Origin: Acheta domesticus
Lineage: Eukaryota; Arthropoda; Insecta; Orthoptera; Gryllidae
Assembly: GCA_031308135.1 (NCBI GenBank)
Contig: JAHLJT010004567.1
Location: 131,911,060 to 131,975,059 of the forward strand
Direction of reading: 5' to 3'
DNA length: 64,000 bases
Shown: positions 55,921 to 64,000 of the stretch, in pieces
Layout of the letters: each line of letters opens with the position of its first letter
Position numbering within the stretch: position 1 is the first letter of the stretch
Made by a program: the position numbers and the translations under genes
The notes under the pieces: generated by a model
Told to the model about the DNA's origin: nothing
Databases searched by the model: none
The model's input: the letters and a program-made list of their open reading frames with translations, nothing else

Positions 55921-56363
55921 CAGGGTGTCCAACTTGCAAGACTTCAAGGGCCACAACTAAAACCTCTAATATGATTGTGGGCCACATTTACATTATTCGG
56001 GAGATCTACACCTGACTTCCCAATATAGTTGATCTCGACAGTTTGTCCGGCTGCTCAGAAACAGGAGGGGGGAATGGAACTATGCGTCGATATCAGGCCG
56101 TACCATGCATAACGCATTGAAACATTGGGATGGTTTTGAATTTCTGAATTTTATAGAAAAAAATCTCATATCTAAATGTATCCTATTTTTAGGTTAAGGG
56201 GGTGTCCACCCCGACAGGGTGCGTGCTCTAGGACGCGCACTTTTATGTCCGATAAAGGATGCAAAGGATTTTCAGTTTTGATAAATACCCGTGGCCTGCA
56301 AGGCCACGATAAATGGCACCACGGGCCGCATGCTGCCCGCAGATCGCCAATTGGACAACCCTG
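55921..56363. mobile_element. hAT-type MITE, 443 bp, old
   Basis: The left end is CAGGGTGTCCAACTTG; the right end, inverted, is CAGGGTTGTCCAATTG. CAGGG-type termini and an internal GGGCCGCATGCTGCCCGC word are typical of non-autonomous hAT elements. The 8-base flanks ATATGTAA and ATACATAG differ at three positions, all transitions, consistent with a decayed target duplication. The interior is non-coding. Confidence 0.75.
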
Positions 56364-57469
56364 ATACATAGGAACAGGATTTTTAAACATTTTTGTTACC
56401 AGGACCTGGCAATATGGGGCTTTCTGTCGAAAATTCGCCGTTTGTTTCCGCGTCATTACAATACTTTCACTATACTACGTAAGCAGTAGTGAAAAAGTAA
56501 AACGCTTAGGGTGAAACAGAGGTAAATAAAACATTTTTGAAGTACAAAGCTTATTACATTCCAAAACTAGATCGAAGATTACAATTTCCAACTCAAGTTA
56601 TGGTCAGAATTGAAGGTCTGAGTATTGGAATATATTACTTTGGTCCCTACCAAATTGTCGTGTTGGATTTGTTCCTATTTGTTTCTTAAACCAATAACCA
56701 TGACTGAACCAATAAGCGAATGTTTCCTTTAAACCTGTAAAAGCAGTAAGCTCTGCTTCATCTTGATGTCATAACTCAACAAGTATGGCAGCTGTAAACA
56801 AAGTACGAATATTATATTGAAACCTTATGGAGATATCCGCAGAACTAAATATTATCAAAGTGTTGTTTTCTTTGCAATTAATTTTTTTGTTTTTATTTTC
56901 TACATTTTTGCACGAGTTCTAATTTTATGTCCGTTTTTATCAATTCCAATCACTAATTAGAATCACTGTAAGCTTTTACGAAATTACTGTAAATTGATAG
57001 AAATATTGCATTGAAGAGAAACAAGTTCTTGGAAACACAAACTGAAACGTTTACTCCTTACTGTTAAATCATTAAACACAAAGGCCTTAACATTACGTCT
57101 CCACGTACCCGGTTTTTCCGTAGATTGCTATGTCAGAAAACATGGGTGTGGAAGGTGGTGGAGCTTAACGTGTCATGGCGTATCCTCCAACCGTAGAATA
57201 GGTAAACCTCCGCATTCCAGCTCTCAAGCGCTTTTCCTGGAAAGCCGTAACTTTGCAAATGCGTCGTCTGCGTTTGCTCGCAAAACTCTCGCAGGCGAGG
57301 AAAGGAGCGCCACCAATCTCTGGGAATTCACTCCTATCCTGTTTGGACTTTGACTCAGCAGGAGCTAAAATAGGCAAATTTACCACAAATGGGTTTTGGA
57401 ACTTATTGATGGATGACCAATTACATTTACAAGAATTCCATGGATTTCATTATCGTACTATTTTTATGC
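56364..57469. other. AT-rich DNA, no gene seen
   Basis: AT-rich apart from 57110-57400, where an 89-codon + frame and a 73-codon minus frame overlap. No domain or splice boundary could be recognised. Confidence 0.5.
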
Positions 57470-57745
57470 CCTGGCGGGTTAGCTCATTGGTCAGCGTGCT
57501 CGCTTTCCATGACACGACCTGAGTCCGATTTGCGGTCGGGCAAGTTTATAGTGTGCGTGTTCCTTGCAATGTCCCAGGATATGTTGATGGATGACGATGA
57601 GTTACTTCTTGGGTTGAAAAGACCGGAATACGGCGTGGGGATGTTTACATGCTAACCACACATACCCCCTTAAAACAAGACCGCGAGGTATGGACGTCTC
57701 CGGTAGGCCAGAGCCCGTTCGCGCCAAGTACAAACAATGTTTATG
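57470..57745 (+). mobile_element. tRNA-derived SINE, family A, second copy
   Basis: The head CTGGCGGGTTAGCTCATTGG with GTCAGCGTGCTCGC is a good A-box region. The B box has decayed (GAGTCCGATTTGC). The body TTCCTTGCAATGTCCCAG, GTTGAAAAGACCGGAATACG and GATGTTTACATGCTAACC matches 22337-22625. The better-kept head here and the better-kept B box there together define the family. Confidence 0.8.
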
Positions 57746-58430
57746 GTGGAATTACATTCTTGATTCTAGGAATCACTGACGAAGAGATTAATGTGATATC
57801 CCGGTCGCATTTGTCTACGTTTCATTTACTTTGGTCGCAGATAGATGCTACATATTAGACACGTACATACGCCGTGATACGCTAAAGTAAAGGGGTAGAC
57901 TGTCATCCCAAAATAATTCGTTCACTAACTCAATTTTAGCCGATTCGTACGCATTTTAATCCGAGAAAACCACATAGAAATTTGGAGGGTTTAAATCATT
58001 AAATTTCCATTCATTTTTGCCTTGGAGAGATTCACGTCTCCCAGAACTCCAGTTCGCGCCCCGAAAAATTTACAATGAAAATATTTGTGCGAAGTGTTTA
58101 TAGTGGGCGTTATTATTACACCCTTAATACGCAAGCAAATTCCAAGCATAGAAAAACTTTCTCTAAATAAATTCACGCTTCCGACTTAAAAGGATGTCGG
58201 AATGTAGAGAACTTCGCATTTTCACGCAATTTCCGATATACCGAGATTCAAAGTTAAAAAACCAATATCCTTCATTTTTTCGCATTTATTTTTCGATGTT
58301 TTAATTTAACTGCTTGGAAGGAGAAAAAATGAACCCATACCAGTTCGCAGAAAATATTCGTAAAGCTTTGTGTTCAGCTGACAGATGAATTCTAATTTTC
58401 CGTTTTTGCGTGCCGCGAATTTCGACAAAT
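57746..58430. other. AT-rich DNA, no gene seen
   Basis: Nothing recognised. Confidence 0.55.
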
Positions 58431-59020
58431 TTCATCCGCCCGTTTGGTGTACGTGAGATCAGAAGCACCGAACGGCAGGGCATTGAGGTGCGGGGGAGAT
58501 AGGAACAAGGGGATGGCGCGGCGATTCGATGCTTTGTTGTCACCTTGTTTCCCCACTCGGCCACCAGGGGCAGCCGGGTCGCTCGTTAGTGCGCAACGCC
58601 CAATGACGCGTGTTTTGTGTCTGCCAAACGCGGACGCAGCGTGTCTTTTGTTGATTTTTTTCTGCCGGGCCACCCTTGTTTTGAAATCGACGTAATGAAG
58701 ACCGATTTGTCGATATTCGCGGCACGAACATTGGCGGAGGCCTTGTTCCTCGTTGATTTATCGTGATGTTTTCAGTTTACGTGTTGATTTATTGGGTCTA
58801 GAACTGCTGTAAATCTCATTATGATAGCGTTATGGGATTAGATGGAGGACTAAATTGCGGTTAATTCAAACGTTTCCTACTGGCGTTACCGAGCGTTCTA
58901 TAATCGGCGCTGATATAAATTTGTGAATGGTTATCGTCATCACCCACGAGGCCTATTTGCAACGTAATTGCGCATTGATACTGTCGCAAGCTTTGAGTTA
59001 ATTATTACTGGAAAATTCCA
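58430..59020. promoter_or_regulatory. GC-moderate, CpG-containing possible conserved non-coding block
   Basis: The left half is GC-rich (GTGCGGGGGAGATAGG, GCCACCAGGGGCAGCC). The right half (58790-59010) alternates CpG words with AT words such as AATCTCATTATG, GCGTTATGGGATTAG, GCGGTTAATTC, CGTAATTGCGC and GAGTTAATTATTACT. This word mixture resembles developmental enhancers; there is no coding frame. Confidence 0.3.
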
Positions 59021-60204
59021 TAAAAATTAGTGTGTTAACAACTGCAACTGGACACTTGGAAAATCCTGCTATTAATTTGTTTTAAGCTACAAATATCTTC
59101 ATTTTGTACAATAGAATTGGAAATGACAAGTTAATACGCTGGTTTAGATTGCTTGTATTTGGAGGTATTGTCCACGTCATTCAAAATCGAAGCAACGTTA
59201 TTGCTTTTGCAGTTAAGTGCCTGTTAGATGTGAATTTCCACACATCAGGTCGTAGCGTTTTCAACACGTACACGTACAAGTGACGGTTGACAATATAAAA
59301 TATTGAGGTAGGTAAGTATAAGAAGTGTGGATACACAGTGTCTTGATAGGGCAAATTTTGTTAGGCTATTACATATTAACGCTCTAATAAAATTAGAGTT
59401 GTTCGGAGCGGATGTCGAGAAGAGACGTCTTTTTAACATCGCTCCTCCTCTCCCATCTCCAATGCGAACACAAATATTTCATATTTAATATCACTGGCCC
59501 CACTTTTCATCTTACACATCCTTCTGTTTCATGCTCGTCACAATTACATTAAGCGCTTCCTCCTTTTGTCTTCGTCCCACAACTGCGCGCTGTAACTTCG
59601 TTACACAGTCGTGCCTTCCGCTTCCTTTTCTCTGTGATCCGGTCTGCTTCCTCGGCTGGCAGCCAGGAATTATTAAAGAAGAATTGTGAAATTCGCTTTA
59701 AAAAAGGGTGCGTTAGTGAGTTAAATATTGGATTGTTCGGTGGCAAGGATTGGAGGCAAATGGTTGATTAGTGTTTCCCGGCGCGTTAATTGGTAAGGTC
59801 AGTAGTTCGGTAAGTGCATGTGTTTTTCTGGTGAGGTAGCGATAATCTTCCTCCGCTGGATCGTGAGATCCGTCGCTGAACAACCTGTCGGCTAGCGATT
59901 TTTTCGCCAACCAGGTATCTTCCACCAACGGGGCACCGCCCCAGCCGGAGTTAATCAACCAGCGGCGTTAATAATCGTTCGCATCCAGCGGGGAAAAACA
60001 TCGCCACCACTCAAAGGAAAAAAAAACTTGCAGTACACTATACTGTGATTATTCTTTCGCACCGCAAGTCCAGTCTTCACAATGGAATAAGTCACGATAT
60101 TTCGGGTCTTTTTCAGTCGTGCCCCCAGATATTGCATGATCACGACTGTAACAAGCAGTACTGGCGATCATGCGACTTCAAGTGGCACGCCCGAGAAAGT
60201 CGCA
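59020..60204. other. Mixed DNA, no gene established
   Basis: 59710-60000 has near 50% GC, with an 81-codon minus frame beginning MINSGWGGAPLVEDTWLAKK that I cannot assign. CCCGGCGCGTTAATTGG at about 59778 is another CpG-plus-TTAATT word. The rest is AT-rich. Confidence 0.4.
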
Positions 60205-60318
60205 AAGTGCCGTGTGATATTTCACCGCGGCAATAGGAGCTTGAGGCGCAGAGTTAGAAAAATCGCACTATAGTGACCTCAGCAATTGATGCACACGGAC
60301 TCACTAATCAATCAGTAA
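60205..60318 (+). mobile_element. SINE family C, diverged 3' end
   Basis: TGACCTCAGCAATTGATGCA followed by CACGGACTCACTAATCAATC matches the family-C tail (ATGACCACAGCCGTTGACGC and ATCACTAATCAGTCAATC at 55.7 kb). The head is missing or unrecognisable. Confidence 0.5.
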
Positions 60319-60319
60319 A

Positions 60320-60665
60320 ACCACAATCCACCCCTCCTCGTCCCGCCTCGCCTCAGCCTCCGCTGCCTCGCATCGTACGGCACCTCCCCGCCCACGCCGG
60401 TGTGCGTCGCATCGCCCAGGCTCCCGCCCACGCATGACGCGCGCAAGGGCGCGTGAGGCGATGGGGCGACGAGCGGGGAGGGGGAGGAGGACGACACGGC
60501 GCGCGCGTTTAATTCGCAATTCCAATTATGGCGGCGGCGCGCGCGAGGCGCCGACGCGCCCTGCGATCGACCCCCGGCGCCTCGCTTCGCACTCGCCGCG
60601 CATCCACCGGCGGGCGGCTTGCCCGGCACTAGGGCTGCTGCAGTCGCGGTGGTGGCGGCTCTACC
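60320..60665. promoter_or_regulatory. CpG island with homeodomain-type words
   Basis: Strong CpG density (GACGCGCGCAAGGGCGCG, GGCGCGCGCGAGGCGCCG) encloses GCGTTTAATTCGCAATTCCA and AATTATGGCGGCGG at 60505-60535. Opposed frames of 105-112 codons cover the island and are taken as artefacts. No start exon was identified. Confidence 0.4.
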
Positions 60666-60669
60666 ATAA

Positions 60670-61075
60670 GGTCACATGGTCACGTGCCCTCCCACTTGTA
60701 AAGGAAAATATTAATAGTGGACTGAAATGCGTGTCGTATTATCGAATAATAATTCTAGAGAATTTACGTTAAGGTTTTCACGGGCGATATCGATACTATT
60801 TCACAGCGCTGATAACGAGATAGTTGTGGCAACAGGGCGAAGTCCACAAGCTTCGTGTGACCAGCTCCCTCCCGTTCAGCAAAGCTTTTCCCCATAGTGC
60901 GAGGAAAAAAGGGAGGGGGTAATGCTCCCTTAAGGCCCTTCACGGTCACAAGTTTTTTGTGACTGCCACTGCAAGCGTCACTTTACAGATGTACAAACAA
61001 CGCTCGTAGTGTCTGAGAAATGAAATGCTTATTAGCTCGACTGAATTCGACCTAGCTGACAAGCTAGTGTCGAAA
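60670..61075. other. No gene seen
   Basis: Mixed composition; nothing recognised. Confidence 0.5.
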
Positions 61076-61076
61076 A

Positions 61077-61175
61077 TCCTTCCGCCTTCGGAACTCGAAC
61101 CTAGGACCTCTTGGTCCGAGGCACTGCAGTGACATGAGTTGATGCACTGAGTTAATTCTTCCGATTCCGGCCCCT
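61077..61175 (-). mobile_element. SINE family C, reverse orientation
   Basis: Read on the minus strand: GTGCATCAACTCATGTCACT, then CTAGGTTCGAGTTCCGAAGG (B box), then TTTTCGACACTAGCTTGTC. This matches the head and early body of the other family-C copies, and weak similarity extends left to about 61015. It is the only family member here in the opposite orientation. Confidence 0.7.
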
Positions 61176-61199
61176 ATCTCGCTACGTCCTAGCTGTGCA

Positions 61200-61700
61200 T
61201 CCACCCAATTGTCACTGTGTTTTGGCACCATATCTTGCCACTCTCAGTTCGTTCTATTGCAGCCTGGCCCCAGTTTATCCCCGCTCCCTTCCCGCTTATC
61301 TTTAAGTTCGTCTTGAGTCACTTCGCCGTACTCATTACGCTCCCTTTACATTCCGTTCCGACATTGTTCCGACCCCGTCTCATTCACAGTCGAACCCTAC
61401 TTCACCCGTATCACCTTCCGTTCAGTCATCGTTGTCGTTTCGTCCACACTATATTTTGTCTTCGTTCTGATTCTTCTCCGACCTCACTTATTTCACTTTC
61501 CTGCCCTCTCTGCCCACGGTCAGAACACTTTCCGTCCCTTATACTTCCCATTTCAGCTGTCTTTTTCATCCCATTCCGCTACGTCAGCGCTCCAACATCG
61601 CTTCCTCCTTGCCCCCACCCCATACCTACTCGATCCCACTTTGTAATTGCGCTATTCTCAGTACCACTGTCGCCCATTCACAAATAATTCGCGTCTGCAC
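61200..61700. other. Pyrimidine-biased DNA, no gene seen
   Basis: A 156-codon + frame (61217-61687) is rich in Pro, Leu, Ser and Phe from CCGTTCC, CTTCCCGC and TTCCC words, like the decayed minisatellite at 41.2 kb. No domain was recognised. Confidence 0.4.
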
Positions 61701-62080
61701 TACTAACCTCGTATCACCTGTTCCTTGCTACGATGATCGTGGCATTACTACGTTTCATTTCCTTAGTGTAATTTTTAATTTGTCTGCTCTATTCCTTTGA
61801 GATCTCACTACTTCCTACCATTATGTTGTAGCTTGATATCATTGCAATGACACCATTGACACGGCTCATAATCTGTCTCAAATCCACTTTCTACGAATTG
61901 CGGCAGCATTAGTAAACTACTGACGCTTCCACGGCAATGAAATCAGACCTTTTTTCTTGTTACGTACCATATTGTATTCTCTTTCATTTTCCATCTTCCA
62001 TTCGGCCTTTCTGTTTCTTTCCCTACAATATCTCTGTTCCCATCGGACTCTCGTGCTTGTCTCTGCGGAGCCCTCTGGCT
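61700..62080. other. No gene seen
   Basis: AT-rich to mixed; nothing recognised. Confidence 0.5.
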
Positions 62081-62270
62081 GTCACTCGCCCATGGAGTGC
62101 CTGCGAGTCTTCCAGCCGGAACTGCCCTTCCACGTCCGCGTCCGCTCTGGCTGCGCGAGCCGTGTTCGGGGCGCGGCACCTCTAATCCAATTGCGGCGTC
62201 CGAGGCTGCATGCTCGTCCAGTTGCTCCGCTCTGACCCGTCCATCCACGCCTCTATCTACCCTTCCCGCC
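62080..62270. promoter_or_regulatory. GC-rich island
   Basis: CpG-dense (CCACGTCCGCGTCCGCTCTG, GGGGCGCGGCACC), adjoining the minisatellite to the right. Function not assigned. Confidence 0.25.
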
Positions 62271-62650
62271 AATGCCCGTCACCGCCCCGCCACCGCCCGC
62301 CACTGCCTCGCCGTTGCCTTGCCACTTCCCCGCCACCGCCCCGCCCCGCCCCGATCGCGCCCCGCCACAGCCCCGCCACAGCCTCGCCACTTCTCCGCCA
62401 CATCCCCACCACTTCCTGTCACATCCCTGCCACATCCCCGACACATCCCTGCCACTTTCACCGCCACATCCCCGCCACAGCTCCGTCACCGCCCGGCCAA
62501 TCACTCGTCAATGCCTCGTCAATGCCTCGCCAATCCCCCGCAAATGCCCCGCCAACCCATCGCCAAGACGGACAACGCTCCGCCAATCCTTGTCAATCAT
62601 CGCATCGCCACTGTCAACATCCACCACCAACTTCTAGCCAGTTCTCAGCC
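62270..62650 (+). repeat. Degenerate ~11-bp minisatellite (CCCCGCCACAT)n
   Basis: More than 30 units centred on CCGCCAC with a spacing of 10-12 bases (CCCGCCACAGC, CCCTGCCACAT, CTCGCCACTTC). Toward the right the core becomes CGCCAA. Frames up to 188 codons on + and 83 on - are Pro/Thr/His-rich repeat products. Confidence 0.85.
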
Positions 62651-63685
62651 AATGCCTCGCTAGTTCCCCGCTGCAAACCCAAACCCTCTCCGTCGCGAGC
62701 CGGCGGGCGCACCGGCATGGACAGCGACTCCCGCCCGCAGCACAGAATGCTGCGGTGACGGGAAGTGGAGAGAGAAGTATATTGGTGCGTCGTGAACAGT
62801 TGTAGCCGGATGGCTTGGCTTTGTAACACCACCTTCGCATGGACTAGTTGCAATAATCGGGCGCCGTCCACAGCGTACCACCATCGTTTGTAGCAAATTT
62901 CCGCCACAGTGGATTGTTTCTGGCGGTTCGTAGAATGTACGAGGTAGGCAAGTGGCAACGAAAGAACCCGAGAGATTTTTGTATGTAGTGAACCAGAGTA
63001 AGACATTATAGAAGATGGATAAAAAATATGTTACAAATTTCGGGTTTTATTTTGCAGTTTATCGATTTTTTGACTCCTTTAATCCTGAAATGTTCAAATC
63101 CTTTGAATTTTCTGATCAATAGGTTATCAAATTCCTCTATTTCTAAAAATATTTGATTTGTAAACTTGTACTTACATTTTCCCCTTCTAGAATAACATTA
63201 TTTTACTGCATTTTCAAATTTCAAGTTCGACATTTTAAAAACGTATATCTCGAAACAATTATTTCTCATCAAATTATTTCTAAAATTTGAATTTTCTTTT
63301 TGAACTTGCCATTAACAAATTTTTATTAAAAGAAAGACGACGGAAGAACACGACACGTAAGGATCTGGTTTAAAAGAAATGAAAACTTTTCCGGTACTTA
63401 AAGGTTTCTACATAGTCTTTTTTTTGTATGCGTTTCTCAAATACCTTAAATATATCATATAAATGGTAAGTGTGTATGGGTTAGCAGTACGCTGGTGGCT
63501 TGCGTCAACGAGAGCGAGAGCGAAAGGGATAGGTGGTTGGCGGAAGCCTATTTTACATGTCTTATGTGAATTTCCTCGAATTGATTTTTAATGGTAATAT
63601 GTGCATACATGAATGATTCATAAAATGATACGAATTTGAAATTCAGAAAATTTAGTATTAACTGGGATTCGTAATGAATGAATAT
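62650..63685. other. Mixed then AT-rich DNA, no gene seen
   Basis: GC-moderate up to about 62950 with a 130-codon minus frame that extends into the minisatellite. After 63000 it is AT-rich. Nothing recognised. Confidence 0.45.
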
Positions 63686-63687
63686 AA

Positions 63688-64000
63688 ATTGTTAAGATTC
63701 ACAACTGAAAAAATAGAATAAATGAATTCAGAAAGAGAAATTTGAGGATTTGTTAGATTCTGGCTCGTGCAGGATTCGGAATCGAGAGCATTTTGGATTT
63801 TCGTTTCTAGAGTGAAGGATCGAGAAAATGAACAATTTGTTAGGATTCATAAGAGATATTTGAGGATTTGTTAGGATTTAGGCTCTCACAGGATTGGTAA
63901 TCGAGATAATTTAGGAATTTCGTTCCTAGAGAGAAGGATCGAGAAAATGAAACATTTGTGAGGATTCAGAAAGAGAAATTTGAGGATTTGTTAGGATTCA
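63688..64000 (+). repeat. ~119-bp tandem (satellite-like) repeat, runs off the window
   Basis: Anchor TTTGAGGATTTGTTAG starts at 63741, 63859 and 63979, giving periods of 118 and 120. Units also share GGCTCGTGCAGGATTCGGAA / GGCTCTCACAGGATTGGTAA, CGTTTCTAGAGTGAAGGATC and AATTTGTTAGGATTCATAAG. A decayed first unit begins near 63688 (TTGTTAAGATTCACAAC). The array is cut by the window end, so its length is unknown. AGGATT recurs within each unit, which suggests growth from a shorter motif. Confidence 0.85.

Noticed and set aside
62097..62758. 188- and 182-codon + frames
   Set aside because: Pro/Thr/His-rich products of the CCGCCAC minisatellite.
63688..64000. Telomeric (TTAGG)n
   Set aside because: TTAGG occurs only inside a ~119-bp unit, not as a pentamer tandem.

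Overview
The window reads as nuclear DNA of a large, AT-rich animal genome, most likely an arthropod and probably an insect. The reasons are the AT-rich bulk sequence broken by many short CpG-rich islands, a degenerate mariner-type transposon, three families of tRNA-derived SINEs, 3' ends of a LINE with (TAA)n-type tails, hAT-type MITEs and many degenerate minisatellites. The order or species cannot be fixed from this sequence. There is no operon-like packing, and no long open frame resembles a known cellular protein. The longest frames come from tandem repeats or GC-rich islands.

The best candidate gene is on the + strand. A CpG island (about 28.0-28.64 kb) ends in a TATA box (28502), a 5' leader without upstream ATGs, and an ATG followed directly by a GTGAGT splice donor (28642-28650). 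About 3.4 kb downstream a 48-nt exon (32054-32101) lies between a good acceptor and another GTGAGT donor. It is phase 0 and would add 16 residues to the initiator Met. The protein was not recognised, and the rest of the gene would lie further right. Intron 1 opens with about 13 units of a 42-bp degenerate tandem repeat. A weaker candidate exon with its own ATG and donor lies at 43993-44065.

Layout: 0-6.4 kb is AT-rich DNA with a CpG island, a tetranucleotide-periodic minisatellite and a polypurine tract. 6.4-14.5 kb holds two SINEs, a 19-bp tandem array, CpG islands and purine tracts. 14.5-15.9 kb is a complete but dead mariner element with inverted repeats. 16-28 kb holds CpG islands, a 16-bp minisatellite, purine tracts and two SINEs. 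28-33 kb is the candidate gene start. 33-45 kb holds a LINE tail with an internal duplication, a hAT MITE with a perfect 8-bp target duplication, a long TTC/TCC tract, a higher-order GC minisatellite, a duplicated acceptor-like cassette and a purine-rich array. 45-64 kb holds homeodomain-site-rich islands, three MITEs, a hammerhead-ribozyme-like fold beside a SINE, a second LINE tail, more SINE copies, a CCGCCAC minisatellite and the start of a roughly 119-bp satellite that runs off the window.

The most unusual signal is at 50752-50928. A CTGAAGA...GAAAC core is joined to a GTC cleavage-type triplet by a 13-bp stem, as in a hammerhead ribozyme. Partly matching sequence lies at 38472-38640, which suggests an undescribed ribozyme-bearing retroelement family. 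This, the many CpG islands without coding sequence, and the 42-bp intronic array are the observations most worth checking.
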